A stretch of 64,000 bases of DNA. Source: Chryseobacterium daeguense DSM 19388 (GTDB lineage: Bacteria; Bacteroidota; Bacteroidia; Flavobacteriales; Weeksellaceae). The stretch is taken from positions 1 through 64,000 of the forward strand of contig NZ_AUMT01000017.1 in assembly GCF_000430825.1 (NCBI RefSeq). Direction: 5' to 3'. Below, one piece after another: positions 1 to 9,034 of this stretch. Both the position numbers and the translations under genes were made by a program. The notes under the pieces were generated by a model. The model was not told where the DNA came from, ran no database searches, and saw nothing but the letters and a program-made list of their open reading frames with translations. Positions within the stretch are counted from its first letter, which is position 1, and every line of letters begins with the position of its first letter.

Positions 1-1500
1 GCAGCCTCAAAGCTTGACCCAAAACAATTAAAAATAGAATCCATCAATTTCCAGAAACCACTGACTGACTGCGGAACTGCAGCAGCCAAAGTGGATGAAA
101 ATTATTGGACTTATTTATTCCTCGGATTCATCGGAGGATTAATTGCACTGCTTACCCCGTGCGTTTTCCCGATGATTCCCCTTACCGTTTCCTTCTTTAC
201 AAAAGGGAATAAAAACAAGGCAAAAGGAAAAAGAGATGCGCTCATTTATGGATTTTTTATCCTTTTAATTTTTGTGCTGCTGAGTATTCCTTTCCATATT
301 ATTGATGGAATTGCAGGGAATATTTTTAATGAAATTTCCACCAGCGTATGGCTGAATATTGTGTTTTTCATCATATTCATTTTCTTTGCGGGAAGCTTCT
401 TCGGGTATTACGATATCACTTTGCCAAGCTCAATTGCCAACAAATCTTCCAAGGCAGAAGAAGCCGGTGGAATTATCGGGATTTTCTTTATGGCACTGAC
501 TTTAGTGATCGTTTCTTTCTCCTGTACAGGCCCTATTTTAGGAAGTTTGCTGGGAAGTGCGGTGACGGGTTCGGCAAACGTTCCGATGCTTCTGACATTT
601 GCTCTGGCAGGTTTCGGACTGGCGTGGGCGATTATTTTTGGACTTTTGGCCTTATTCCCGCAGGCATTGCAGAGCCTTCCGAAATCCGGAGGCTGGATGA
701 ATACGGTGAAAGTGGTATTAGGTTTTGTTGAACTGGCTTTAGCATTGAAATTCTTATCAAAGGCAGATTTGGTTTCTAAAACTTTCTTCTTAAAAAGGGA
801 GCTTTTCATTGCTGTATGGATCATTATAGCCCTTGGGCTGGCCTTATATTTATTTGGATTAATACGATTTCCGCATGATGATAAAAAACCGAAAATTTCC
901 GTTACAAGAAAAATATTGGGAGTTTTAGGGTTTGGATTTGTGATTTATTTAATTCAGGGGTTAATTCCTTCCGACCGTCCCAAACTGCAGCTATTAAGCG
1001 GAATTTTACCTCCGTTGAATGTAAGCTATTTCCATGACGAAAAAGACGGAATCCTGGGAATGCACCCTGAACACGATTTCTTTACAGCCATTGAACTGGC
1101 CAAAAAAGAAGACAAGCCTATTTTAATTGATTTCACAGGCTACGGCTGTGAAAACTGCAGAAAAATGGAGGAGTTTGTCTGGAGCGAAGGTGATATTTTA
1201 CCGATTCTTCAGAATGATGTTGTTCTGGCTTCACTGTACGTAGACGACAAGGAAGAGCTTCCTGAAGATCAGCAGACCAAAATTGATCTTGGAGACGGAC
1301 AGGTGAAGAAAGTAAAAACCATTGGCGACAGATGGAGCTTATTCCAGCAGGTGAATTTTAACAACAATTCCCAGCCGCATTATGTTTTGATTACCCCGGA
1401 CGGAAAAGTGATCAACACACCGGTGTCAGGCTACATGCCGAAAGAGGATTTTAAAAAGTTCCTGGAATGCGGGGTTGAATTTTATAAAAAGAACAAGTAA
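1..1500 (+). CDS. dsbD: Thiol:disulfide interchange protein DsbD, 5' end outside the window
   Basis: Inner-membrane reductase that passes electrons from cytoplasmic thioredoxin to periplasmic or outer-face thiols. The frame is open from base 1, so the periplasmic alpha domain and the true start lie to the left; the GTG at 91 is internal. What is visible is the membrane beta domain with about eight hydrophobic segments and its two redox cysteines (TPCVFP, Cys codon 160-162; SFSCTGP, Cys codon 523-525), then a C-terminal thioredoxin-like gamma domain with the CENC active site (Cys codons 1147-1149 and 1156-1158). Family order alpha-beta-gamma is standard for DsbD. A strong hairpin terminator follows, so the gene ends its transcription unit. 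Identity is secure; the missing N-terminus cannot be judged. Confidence 0.93.
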   Translation, partial: AASKLDPKQLKIESINFQKPLTDCGTAAAKVDENYWTYLFLGFIGGLIALLTPCVFPMIPLTVSFFTKGNKNKAKGKRDALIYGFFILLIFVLLSIPFHIIDGIAGNIFNEISTSVWLNIVFFIIFIFFAGSFFGYYDITLPSSIANKSSKAEEAGGIIGIFFMALTLVIVSFSCTGPILGSLLGSAVTGSANVPMLLTFALAGFGLAWAIIFGLLALFPQALQSLPKSGGWMNTVKVVLGFVELALALKFLSKADLVSKTFFLKRELFIAVWIIIALGLALYLFGLIRFPHDDKKPKISVTRKILGVLGFGFVIYLIQGLIPSDRPKLQLLSGILPPLNVSYFHDEKDGILGMHPEHDFFTAIELAKKEDKPILIDFTGYGCENCRKMEEFVWSEGDILPILQNDVVLASLYVDDKEELPEDQQTKIDLGDGQVKKVKTIGDRWSLFQQVNFNNNSQPHYVLITPDGKVINTPVSGYMPKEDFKKFLECGVEFYKKNK

Positions 1501-1520
1501 TTTTTCTTATCAAAATAAGC

Positions 1521-1553
1521 AAGCCTTATCAATTTTATTGGTAAGGCTTTTTT
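1521..1553 (+). terminator. Rho-independent terminator after dsbD
   Basis: An 8-bp perfect stem (AAGCCTTA at 1521-1528 with TAAGGCTT at 1542-1549) is followed by a run of T. It lies 20 bases after the dsbD stop. Confidence 0.85.
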
Positions 1554-1716
1554 AATACATTGATTTTAACAATATTTAAGGTTAATTTTTAAATAAATTT
1601 TAAATTTCTTTACGATTTTTAAATTTAAGGTATATAATTTGTATGAATTCAACAAAATAGAGACATACAATTCCATTCTTCTTAAAATACCGTTTAACAT
1701 TTAAAAAATATTAATT

Positions 1717-2235
1717 ATGGCTGAAGTAATTGCACAAGAAAAGCAGGGAGGAAGCAAGCAGAGAAAGAAAATGATCCGGGTGGATATGACTCCCATGGTA
1801 GATCTCGGATTTTTGCTGATCACATTCTTTATGTTTACCACTAATTTTACAAAACCCAATGTAATGGATCTGGGACTGCCAGCGAAAAGTCCTCACCCTC
1901 CAACAAACGTAGTTGATACTAAGAATCAGGTCACTTTTATTTTAGGGAAGGATAACAGAGTTTTTTATCATCAAAGCAGTAAGGAAGATTTAAATTCAAG
2001 CAATTTAAAAGAAACCAACTTCAGTGGAATTAATATCACTAAAATCATTTCTGAAGCCTACAATAATGCTCCGAAAAAGGAAAATTTCACAATCATTATT
2101 GAACCAACCGATGAAGCCAACTATAAAAATTTCGTAGATATTCTGGACAATATTGCGATTTCCAAAAAAGAACGGTACGGAATTACCGACATCAAGCCCT
2201 GGGAAAAGAAAGTTTACGAAGAATTAACCAAATAA
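1717..2235 (+). CDS. ExbD/TolR-family biopolymer transport protein
   Basis: 172-residue ExbD-type subunit of a TonB-ExbB-ExbD proton-driven energy-transduction complex. It shows a short basic N-terminal tail, the single membrane segment with the family's key Asp (VDMTPMVDLGFLLITFFMF, about residues 25-45) and a periplasmic domain. No exbB or tonB gene is next to it here, so it may serve complexes encoded elsewhere. The gene is alone between terminators. The start ATG at 1717 follows an A/T-rich leader with a TATAATTTG sequence near 1632-1640 that resembles a -7 box with off spacing. Confidence 0.88.
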   Translation: MAEVIAQEKQGGSKQRKKMIRVDMTPMVDLGFLLITFFMFTTNFTKPNVMDLGLPAKSPHPPTNVVDTKNQVTFILGKDNRVFYHQSSKEDLNSSNLKETNFSGINITKIISEAYNNAPKKENFTIIIEPTDEANYKNFVDILDNIAISKKERYGITDIKPWEKKVYEELTK

Positions 2236-2242
2236 AAGAGGA

Positions 2243-2269
2243 AGAGCATTTTTAAAGTGCTCTTTTTTA
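2243..2269 (+). terminator. Terminator after the exbD-type gene
   Basis: AGAGCA (2243-2248) and TGCTCT (2258-2263) form the stem, followed by a T run. It begins 8 bases after the stop codon. Confidence 0.8.
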
Positions 2270-2295
2270 TTTATTTTTGGGTATAATTTTTATTA

Positions 2296-2804
2296 ATGAA
2301 AAAATTTTTAACCGCAATTATAATTTCAGCTTTATTTATTTCATGTTCTAAAAAAGAAGCAACCCCTACAACCCACAAAATTGACAGTACAAAAATTGTA
2401 GATTCCATCAACGCTGCAAGAACAAAAATAAATAACAGCATCAGATCAAAAAATCATTTCAAAGATTTTTCAGGAAAACATAAATTCACCCATAACTTAA
2501 TCAAAACACCCGGCTCAATTGAGTTCAAAAAAATTGATGGTGAAGGCGATCATTATACTGTAAAAGGAAGCATTGAATCCGGAAGAAATGTGGTTGAAAT
2601 GGAAGGTTTTATGGCTGTAGTTTCAGACAAGCATATGAATTTCACAGGAGAAATTACCCAAAGCATCACTGAGGACAGCAACGGAAAACCGTACAGCAGA
2701 AAAAAACTACCACTTTCATGTCCAAAGACGGCGGAAAAACTTTCAGATTGCAGGATATGGTAAATGGTTCGGGATTTGTTGATCATATTGATATTCACTT
2801 TTAA
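2296..2804 (+). pseudogene. Small lipoprotein gene with a one-base frameshift in an A run
   Basis: Starts with a lipoprotein signal peptide (MKKFLTAIIISALFISC, lipobox FISC). As sequenced, the frame leaves the A run at 2700-2706 and ends at a TAG-like early stop (2761-2763) after a Ser/Pro/Cys/Lys tail. The alternative frame after the A run reads TTTFMSKDGGKTFRL and then MVNGSGFVDHIDIHF to a TAA at 2802-2804, a far more protein-like end. One extra A would rejoin the two parts into about 169 residues. A -7 box TATTTTTG sits at 2272-2279. The function of this flavobacterial lipoprotein family is not known to me. A sequencing error, a real mutation or slippage-dependent expression are all possible. 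Confidence 0.75.
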
Positions 2805-2814
2805 TTTTTGAATT

Positions 2815-3597
2815 ATGCTGAACTTTGAGAGAAAAGGAAATGGTAAGGAAACCCTGGTTTTACTTCATGGATTCATGGAAAATATTTCTATCTGGAATGA
2901 TATGGAGCCTCATCTCTCCGAGCATTTTTCTTTGCTGAAAATTGACCTTCCTGGGCACGGGCAGTCGGAAATTTTAGCAGAAGTCCAGACCATGGAGCTG
3001 ATGGCTGAAGAAGTAAAAAAAGTTCTGGACGATCAGAATCTGGAACAAATTCATTTGCTGGGTCACTCAATGGGAGGTTATGTTTCTTTAGGATTTGCTG
3101 AAAAATATCCTGAATATCTTAAAAGTTTAACCTTATTTTTCTCCAGCTACCTGGCTGACGACGAAGAAAAAAAAGAACAACGCATTAAAAGCTACAGAAT
3201 CATAAAAGATGCTTTTTCGCATTACGTGAGAGCCGGAGTTCCTAATTTATTCAATCCGAATGAAAGAGATGTTCTTGAAGGAAAAATTGAAACCGCGCTG
3301 GAAGTTGCCCTTTCCACCAATAACCTGGGAGCATTAGCCTCCGTAAAAGGAATGGTAAACAGAACCGACAAAAAGAGCGTATTAGAAAATCTTGAGGCAA
3401 AAATTCTAGTGCTTGCCGGAAAACATGATAATGCAGTAAAAACAGAATTGATGATTAAAAATCTTCCCGACAGAACCAATATAAAATCTTATATCCTGGA
3501 TTGCGGACACAATGGACATTGGGAAAAACCAAGCATCTGCGCAGAGATCATCAACACGGAACTTCTTCATCATTTACCGAAAAAATTAGTTTTCTAA
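2815..3597 (+). CDS. Alpha/beta hydrolase
   Basis: 260-residue cytoplasmic alpha/beta-hydrolase fold enzyme. Visible: the HG oxyanion segment near residue 18 (LLHGF), the turn IDLPGHGQS, the nucleophile elbow GHSMGG (Ser about residue 86), an acid-region strand VLAGKHD, and the C-terminal catalytic His in CGHNGHW. The substrate cannot be read from sequence; the family includes esterases and MenH- or BioH-like enzymes. The stop TAA overlaps the ATG of the patatin gene by one base, so the two are translationally coupled and probably both act on acyl esters. Confidence 0.86.
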   Translation: MLNFERKGNGKETLVLLHGFMENISIWNDMEPHLSEHFSLLKIDLPGHGQSEILAEVQTMELMAEEVKKVLDDQNLEQIHLLGHSMGGYVSLGFAEKYPEYLKSLTLFFSSYLADDEEKKEQRIKSYRIIKDAFSHYVRAGVPNLFNPNERDVLEGKIETALEVALSTNNLGALASVKGMVNRTDKKSVLENLEAKILVLAGKHDNAVKTELMIKNLPDRTNIKSYILDCGHNGHWEKPSICAEIINTELLHHLPKKLVF

Positions 3598-4397
3598 TGC
3601 TGGATTTTTTCTCTTTCAAAAAAAAGAAGCCGGTGATAGGCCTTACCCTTTCGGGTGGAGGTATGCGCGGAATTGCTCATATCGCTGTTTTAAAAGCTTT
3701 GGAAGAGTATGACCTGAAACCACAAATCATCTCCGGAACCAGTGCAGGATCCATTATTGCTGCATTTTATTCTTTCGGGAAAACTCCGGATGAAATGATG
3801 GAGATTGTGAGACAGACCACTTTTTTTTCAAGATCTTACCTCAGGCTTTCCAAAAACGGAATTTTTAGTTCGAATTTTATTTTGAAATTATTTAAAGATC
3901 ATTTTCCTGAAGATGATTTTAAAATCCTGAAAATCCCTGTTTATATTGCCGCTACAGAACTTACCAACGGAATTGTTGATTTCTTTTCGGAAGGTGAGCT
4001 TTTCGGACCATTGCTGGCTTCGTCCAGCGTTCCTTTTGTACTTTCTCCGGTGAAAATAGGAGATAAAATATATGTTGACGGCGGGGTTTTGGATAATCTT
4101 CCCATAGAACCGATTATTGATAAATGTGATTTTCTAATCGCTTCCCATGTCAACTCCATAAGCTATGACAGCCTTGAAAACATGAGCCTTATGAAAGAAT
4201 TCGATAGGATTCTGCATTTAGCTATCGCAAAATCTGTTTATTCTAAAGCGAACACATGTGATATTTTCTTAGACCCTCCTAAAATGACAAAATTCAGTTT
4301 ATTCAATAAAAAATTCCTCGATATAATGTTCCAGGAAGTGTATGAATATACCTGCAAAGAACTGGAGGAAAAGGGATATTCCCGGGTTTCGTCTTGA
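3597..4397 (+). CDS. Patatin-like phospholipase
   Basis: 266-residue patatin-domain hydrolase with the Ser-Asp dyad: oxyanion loop GGGMRG, nucleophile motif GTSAG, and the Asp in DGG (VDGGVLDNLP). Family members release acyl chains from phospholipids or lipoproteins. Its length matches the stand-alone bacterial RssA-like group. I chose the ATG at 3597 because it overlaps the hydrolase stop (TAATG) and removes a nonsense-looking 32-residue extension that would lie wholly inside the hydrolase gene. It forms an operon with the preceding hydrolase. Confidence 0.88.
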   Translation: MLDFFSFKKKKPVIGLTLSGGGMRGIAHIAVLKALEEYDLKPQIISGTSAGSIIAAFYSFGKTPDEMMEIVRQTTFFSRSYLRLSKNGIFSSNFILKLFKDHFPEDDFKILKIPVYIAATELTNGIVDFFSEGELFGPLLASSSVPFVLSPVKIGDKIYVDGGVLDNLPIEPIIDKCDFLIASHVNSISYDSLENMSLMKEFDRILHLAIAKSVYSKANTCDIFLDPPKMTKFSLFNKKFLDIMFQEVYEYTCKELEEKGYSRVSS

Positions 4398-4424
4398 GTT
4401 TGAGGGTGAGAGGATGTAGAGTTT

Positions 4425-4495
4425 GAGCGTCATTTACGAACAGACTGAAGGTCTGCGAACAAAGCTCAGAAACGACGAAGTAATCTCTTTTTTAA
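4425..4495. repeat. Hairpin-bearing intergenic element, possible dispersed repeat
   Basis: Non-coding stretch between the patatin and nrnA genes. It holds a small perfect hairpin (CAGAC at 4441-4445, GTCTG at 4451-4455) and phrases such as GAAACGACGAAGTAATCTC that resemble the degenerate intergenic repeats scattered through flavobacterial genomes. Only one copy is seen in this window, so calling it a repeat is from memory of such elements. Confidence 0.35.
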
Positions 4496-4562
4496 AAATT
4501 ACACTTTAGACACGAAGTTGTCACTCTGTAGGAACCTCAGCAAGAATATTTTAACAAAAAAA

Positions 4563-5570
4563 TTACAAATTTCCTTCCTCTTCAATCCTTTTTTTAAAGG
4601 TTTCAATTGTCTCCTGTAAAGATTCGTGAGATTTTCCTCCCGCGGCATTGATATGCCCTCCGCCGTTGAAATATTTTCTTGAGAACTGGTTAACATCCAT
4701 ATCATCTTTACTTCTAAACGAAATTTTGATGAAATCTTCATACAAATCTTCCATGAAGAACGCAGCCATTTTCACACCCATAATGCTTAAGCCGTAATTA
4801 ACGAAACCTTCCGTATCTCCTTTCTGGAAACCATATTCTTTTAATTCTTCTCTTGTAAGGTACAGAACAGCCACTTTTCCATCTTTCACCACCTCTATTC
4901 TTCCTAAAATCAAAGCTAATAAATGAAGACGCGAAACGGTATTGGTATCCCATGTGCTTGATGTGATCATTGCCGGATCTGCCCCTTTTTCAATTAAGTT
5001 CGCAATAATTCTGTGTGTAGTAGCGCTCGTGGAACGGAAACGGAAACCTCCGGTATCAGTCATAATGCCGGTGTAAAGACATTCTGCAATATTCTTGTTC
5101 ACCAAATTTTCATCATTCATCGCTTCAATAAAATGATAAATCATCTGGCATGTAGCCGGGATCACCGTATCTGAATAAACAAAGTCAAACTGCTCCGGCT
5201 GCTGATGATGGTCGATCAATATTTTCTTTCCTTTCGCATTGGTAAGCCAGTCGCCCAACAGCCCGATTCTTGAAGGAGAATTAAAATCCAGGCAGAAAAT
5301 GACGTCTGCCTCATTGATAAGATCAAAAGCAAATTTTCTTTTATATTCTGCGATCAGAGCTTTTTTTGCTTCCGGCATCCATTTCAGGAACTTCGGGAAA
5401 TCGTTCGGGACTATGACTTCGGCATGAATCCCCTTTGCTTTTAAATAATGTTTTAAACCAAGGCTGGAACCGATAGCATCACCATCCGGATTGTAATGGG
5501 TAAGGATTACTATTTTATTCTTTGGGGTAAGTAACGTATTGATTTCTAAAATTTCCGCTGGTGTAAACAT
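4563..5570 (-). CDS. nrnA: Bifunctional oligoribonuclease / PAP phosphatase (DHH family)
   Basis: 335-residue DHH/DHHA1 phosphoesterase that degrades nano-RNA and converts 3'-phosphoadenosine 5'-phosphate to AMP. Motifs: NPDGDAIGSS (metal-binding motif I), LIDHHQQ (DHH), DTGGFRF, and in DHHA1 the GGGHINAAGG substrate loop. An upstream in-frame ATG at 5624 exists, but a -7 promoter box TATCTTTG lies between it and the ATG at 5570, so transcription would begin downstream of the longer start. The chosen start gives MFTPAEI, a natural family N-terminus. Confidence 0.9.
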   Translation of the reverse strand: MFTPAEILEINTLLTPKNKIVILTHYNPDGDAIGSSLGLKHYLKAKGIHAEVIVPNDFPKFLKWMPEAKKALIAEYKRKFAFDLINEADVIFCLDFNSPSRIGLLGDWLTNAKGKKILIDHHQQPEQFDFVYSDTVIPATCQMIYHFIEAMNDENLVNKNIAECLYTGIMTDTGGFRFRSTSATTHRIIANLIEKGADPAMITSSTWDTNTVSRLHLLALILGRIEVVKDGKVAVLYLTREELKEYGFQKGDTEGFVNYGLSIMGVKMAAFFMEDLYEDFIKISFRSKDDMDVNQFSRKYFNGGGHINAAGGKSHESLQETIETFKKRIEEEGNL

Positions 5571-5602
5571 TATCTTGTTTATTTTCTTTAAATTTGGGTC
5601 TT

Positions 5603-5610
5603 CAAAGATA
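5603..5610 (-). promoter_or_regulatory. -7 box of the nrnA promoter
   Basis: TATCTTTG on the minus strand fits the Bacteroidota TAnnTTTG box and lies 32 bases upstream of the chosen ATG. No convincing -33 TTTG is seen at 19-21 bases. Confidence 0.6.
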
Positions 5611-5726
5611 GAGCTTTTAAGCAAATCATAAAGATAATTTTTGGATTATAAAAAACCTTTATACATCAGGCTTTATGATAAGTGATAAAAATTCACATCA
5701 AAAATTATAAAAAAAGACTGCTAAAG

Positions 5727-5757
5727 TTTGTAACTTTTAAAAAAAACCATATCTTTG
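5727..5757 (+). promoter_or_regulatory. rpmH promoter, full consensus
   Basis: TTTG at 5727-5730, 19 bases, then TATCTTTG at 5750-5757: a textbook Bacteroidota housekeeping sigma promoter. The predicted transcript start leaves a leader of about 35 bases. Confidence 0.85.
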
Positions 5758-5800
5758 CAACCTGAAAATTAATAGATAATTACGATTTAAACATATAGTA

Positions 5801-5959
5801 ATGAGTAAAAGAACATTCCAGCCATCAGAAAGAAAAAGAAGAAACAAACACGGTTTCAGAGAAAGAATGTCTACGCCAAATGGAAGAAGAGTTTTGGCTG
5901 CGAGAAGAGCTAAAGGCAGAAAGAGTTTAACTGTAAGTGCATCACGCGCTAAGAGATAA
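5801..5959 (+). CDS. rpmH: 50S ribosomal protein L34
   Basis: 52-residue, strongly basic protein that begins [20 protein letters not shown] and continues with [19 protein letters not shown], the invariant L34 pattern. It is a component of the large ribosomal subunit near the base of domain I of 23S rRNA. The gene stands alone with its own consensus promoter and a terminator. It is not next to rnpA here. Confidence 0.97.
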   Translation: MSKRTFQPSERKRRNKHGFRERMSTPNGRRVLAARRAKGRKSLTVSASRAKR

Positions 5960-5982
5960 TCTTTTTATTATCATATACAAAT

Positions 5983-6017
5983 CATGCTTGAAAAGAAGTT
6001 TTTCAGGCATTTTTTGT
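5983..6017 (+). terminator. Terminator after rpmH
   Basis: ATGCTTGAAAA and TTTTTCAGGCAT form a long stem with one G-T pair around a GAAG loop, followed by a T run. Confidence 0.82.
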
Positions 6018-6113
6018 TGTTAAAATTTCCTAAAATTTAGGTTCCTTATTCTTCTTTTTCCTATTTTTAAAATCTGAAAAATATTTTAGAAACAGCACTA
6101 CTAAAACTCAATT

Positions 6114-6824
6114 ATGCCACATACAAATATTGCGGGAGATAATATTATAAGTTTGCAGCACGCGAAGATCGCGCAAAAAAACTTCACTGTTCTTTCTGAT
6201 GTGAATCTGAACATTAAAAAAGGAAGATTCTGCTACCTTATCGGAAAAACAGGATCCGGAAAAAGCTCATTATTAAAGACTTTGTACGGGCATATTCCAT
6301 TGGCTTCCGGTCACGGATCCGTTGTAGGTTTTGATCTTGCGAAAATGAAAACTTCAGACATTCCGAATTTGAGAAGAAAATTAGGAATTGTTTTCCAGGA
6401 TTTCCAATTGCTTTCCGACAGAACGGTTGAGAAGAATCTCAGATTCGTTCTTGAAGCAACCGGCTGGAGCGACAAAATAAAAATGGAAGACCGCATCAAT
6501 GAAGTTTTAGGAAGTGTAAACATGAAGAGTAAGAAACACAAGATGCCTCACGAGCTTTCCGGTGGTGAACAGCAGCGTGTGGCTATTGCAAGAGCTCTTT
6601 TAAATCACCCGGATCTTATTTTAGCAGATGAGCCTACAGGAAACCTAGACCCTGAAACTTCCAACGAAATCATGACCTTACTAAAGCAGGTCGCCCTTGA
6701 AAACGGAGCCGCTGTAGTAATGGCAACACATGATTATCACATGATTCAGAATTTTCCTGGTGAAGCCATCAGATGTGAAGACGGAAAAGTTTCCGTACTG
6801 GATACTGCAGAATTATTTGAATAA
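6114..6824 (+). CDS. ftsE: Cell-division ABC transporter ATP-binding protein FtsE
   Basis: 236-residue ABC ATPase. Walker A GKTGSGKSS (about residue 42), Q-loop VFQDFQLL, signature LSGGEQQR, Walker B LILADEPTGNLD and the switch His in ATHDYH are intact. The DEPTGNLDP wording and the size fit the FtsE/LolD group; FtsE pairs with membrane protein FtsX to control peptidoglycan hydrolases at the septum. No ftsX is adjacent, which is common in Bacteroidota. A LolD-like role is the main alternative. Confidence 0.8.
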   Translation: MPHTNIAGDNIISLQHAKIAQKNFTVLSDVNLNIKKGRFCYLIGKTGSGKSSLLKTLYGHIPLASGHGSVVGFDLAKMKTSDIPNLRRKLGIVFQDFQLLSDRTVEKNLRFVLEATGWSDKIKMEDRINEVLGSVNMKSKKHKMPHELSGGEQQRVAIARALLNHPDLILADEPTGNLDPETSNEIMTLLKQVALENGAAVVMATHDYHMIQNFPGEAIRCEDGKVSVLDTAELFE

Positions 6825-6878
6825 AAATATTAAGAAATTTAGAGATTGAGATATTACTAACTTCATAAAATTTAATAT

Positions 6879-7580
6879 CTAACTTCTATTTTTAAAAACA
6901 TGAAACTCCTTCGTGAGTTCAAGATATTGGTCCGAGTATTGTCTCGGACTTTTTTCTATAATGAATTCCTGCTCTTGTAAACTCTTTTCAGCTAAAGAAA
7001 ATTCAAGGATCACTCTTTTTACTTTCGAATTTTCAATGCCTTGAATGTTGATTTTTTTAATTAGAAACAATTGATGTTCTTTAGAAATTTCAATGAAATC
7101 ATTTCCTGTCTCAGCAGGAATTATCACCGAAAATAGTCCATTTCCCGAAAGCAGTTCTGATGATTTTGAGATGAGCTGCCTGAAATTTAGCTCAACGGTT
7201 TGTCTTGCAATTTTATCTTTTTCTGAATCTGAGGCTTCAAAATAAGGTGGATTCGAAACAATTAAATCAAATTTTTCATCTGACTCAAAATTTTTAAAAT
7301 CCTGTTGAATATTTTTTAATCTTGATGCAAAAGGAGCATTTCCAAAATTAATTTTTGTAAGATGTACTGCTTCTTCATTGATATCAATTCCCAAAAACTG
7401 AGCATTTGCATTTCTTTGCGCCAACATCAACGAAATCAGGCCGGTTCCCGTTCCTACTTCCAAGACTTTACAAGCATTATCTACATTTGCCAGCGCGCCG
7501 AGCAAAACACCGTCTGTTCCTACACGGAAAACGTTTTTTGACTGCTGAATTTGAAATTGCCTGAATGTAAAAGGTTTCAC
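6879..7580 (-). CDS. yfiC: tRNA1(Val) A37 N6-methyltransferase
   Basis: 233-residue class I SAM methyltransferase that modifies adenosine 37 of tRNA-Val. Seen: the N-terminal KPFTFRQFQIQQ and VGTDGVLLGA segments typical of YfiC/TrmN6, SAM-binding motif VLEVGTGTGLISLML, an acidic post-II residue (GIDINEEA), and the catalytic NPPYF motif of N6-adenine methyltransferases. The start is GTG, overlapping the last base of the upstream kinase gene's TAG, so it is the third gene of the ribE-kinase-yfiC operon. Confidence 0.9.
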   Translation of the reverse strand: MKPFTFRQFQIQQSKNVFRVGTDGVLLGALANVDNACKVLEVGTGTGLISLMLAQRNANAQFLGIDINEEAVHLTKINFGNAPFASRLKNIQQDFKNFESDEKFDLIVSNPPYFEASDSEKDKIARQTVELNFRQLISKSSELLSGNGLFSVIIPAETGNDFIEISKEHQLFLIKKINIQGIENSKVKRVILEFSLAEKSLQEQEFIIEKSPRQYSDQYLELTKEFHVFKNRS

Positions 7581-9034
7581 TATAAATTGGTCGGTAATGT
7601 AATGGTAAATGTTGATCCTTTTCCGACTTCAGATTTTACGGTAATTTCTCCCTTGTAATCTTCCACCATTTTTCTTACCATGGAAAGACCAAGTCCCATT
7701 CCGCTGTTTTTTGAAGTGAAATTAGGTTCGAAAATCCTTTCATAAATATTTTCCGGAATCCCGATACCATTGTCCTGAACCGAGATCATTACTCTTCTCT
7801 GATGCTGCTCTACATCTACATTGATGATTAATTTTCTTTGATCACTTTCGGCCTGCTTGGCATTGGTAACAAGATTCGTTATAATTCTGGACAGATAAAT
7901 TCTATCCATATTAATCATAATATTACTCTTGTTGGAGTGCATAAAAATGCTGTCATCATTGAAAACGCGAAGAATATCTTCTACTTCATTATTCAGATTA
8001 ATGACTTCATTATTTTTTTCGGGAAGCTTGGCAAATTCTGAGAATGCGGATGCCACGGTCGCAATTAAATCAATCTGATCCACCATTGTTTTGCTCATTT
8101 GCTTTACTCTTTCGCGGATGCTTGGATCTTCCGGATCAAATTTTCTTTCAAAATTCTGAATCGTAAGCTTCATTGGTGTCAAAGGATTCTTCACCTCATG
8201 AGCTACCTGTTTCGCCATTTCCCGCCATGCCTCTTCAGATGCTTTGAACCTCAACCTTTCCTTTTGATCCTGAATCTGCAGAATCATCCTGTTATAGGCC
8301 CTTGCCAATGCATTCAGCTCATCATTTTTATAATATCTGATCGGCCGCATTTCATTTTCAAATAATGTAATACGGGTAATCATATCAGAAAACTTTGTGA
8401 TGGTTTTGGCCAGGCTGTTTGACATTACCCAGCTTATCCAGATACTTAACAAAATAAGGAAAACGTCTACTAAAAGTATGTATTTCACATATTCCGAAAG
8501 AACTTCGAGATAGGCTGATTCGTTATGATAAAGAGGAATATATACAATAGCAATAGGCTCCAGCTCATTATTCTTTAAAATAAGATAAGAAGACGTACGC
8601 CCGGCATCTTTGGCCGCATCGTAACCCTTGATGTCTACTCTTGCATCAGTTGATAAAATTTTATTAACAATATCCAGTGGAATTGTTTTCTGATCTACGA
8701 GGCTTTCGTCTTTGTTGGACAGCAAATAATGCCCATGCAGATCATACAGCACAATATCATGCTGATTAATATCTGCAATTTCAAAAATTTTATTGCCTAA
8801 AACCCCCGGAATATCTTTCGTATCAATTGTAGCCCTGCTTACCGCATAGTCCAGATACCTCATTACGGCACTGGTTTTATCATGCATGTCAATTTCACTC
8901 TGCTTAAAAGAATTATTTCTTAAAACAAAATAAGGAACAAGCGAAGAAGCAATGACACTTAAAAGACATACCAGCAGGAAACCGAAAAATACACGGTTCC
9001 GCAAGCTATAGCCTTTGTAAATATTAATTGACAT
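7580..9034 (-). CDS. Membrane sensor histidine kinase (NtrY-like), no adjacent regulator
   Basis: 484 residues: a membrane segment at about 15-37, an extracytoplasmic sensor region to about 185, a second membrane segment at about 185-207, HAMP to about 260, HisKA with phospho-acceptor HEVKNPLTPMK (His about residue 280), and an HATPase domain with N box (NLVTNAKQAE), G1 (DNGIGIPE) and G2 (GMGLGLSM). No response regulator lies next to it, so its partner is encoded elsewhere. It overlaps ribE by 11 bases and yfiC by one base, giving a tightly coupled three-gene unit without an obvious functional theme. Confidence 0.9.
   Translation of the reverse strand: MSINIYKGYSLRNRVFFGFLLVCLLSVIASSLVPYFVLRNNSFKQSEIDMHDKTSAVMRYLDYAVSRATIDTKDIPGVLGNKIFEIADINQHDIVLYDLHGHYLLSNKDESLVDQKTIPLDIVNKILSTDARVDIKGYDAAKDAGRTSSYLILKNNELEPIAIVYIPLYHNESAYLEVLSEYVKYILLVDVFLILLSIWISWVMSNSLAKTITKFSDMITRITLFENEMRPIRYYKNDELNALARAYNRMILQIQDQKERLRFKASEEAWREMAKQVAHEVKNPLTPMKLTIQNFERKFDPEDPSIRERVKQMSKTMVDQIDLIATVASAFSEFAKLPEKNNEVINLNNEVEDILRVFNDDSIFMHSNKSNIMINMDRIYLSRIITNLVTNAKQAESDQRKLIINVDVEQHQRRVMISVQDNGIGIPENIYERIFEPNFTSKNSGMGLGLSMVRKMVEDYKGEITVKSEVGKGSTFTITLPTNL

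Noticed and set aside
408..824. Minus-strand open frame within dsbD
   Set aside because: Shadow of dsbD; composition and lack of motifs do not support a gene.
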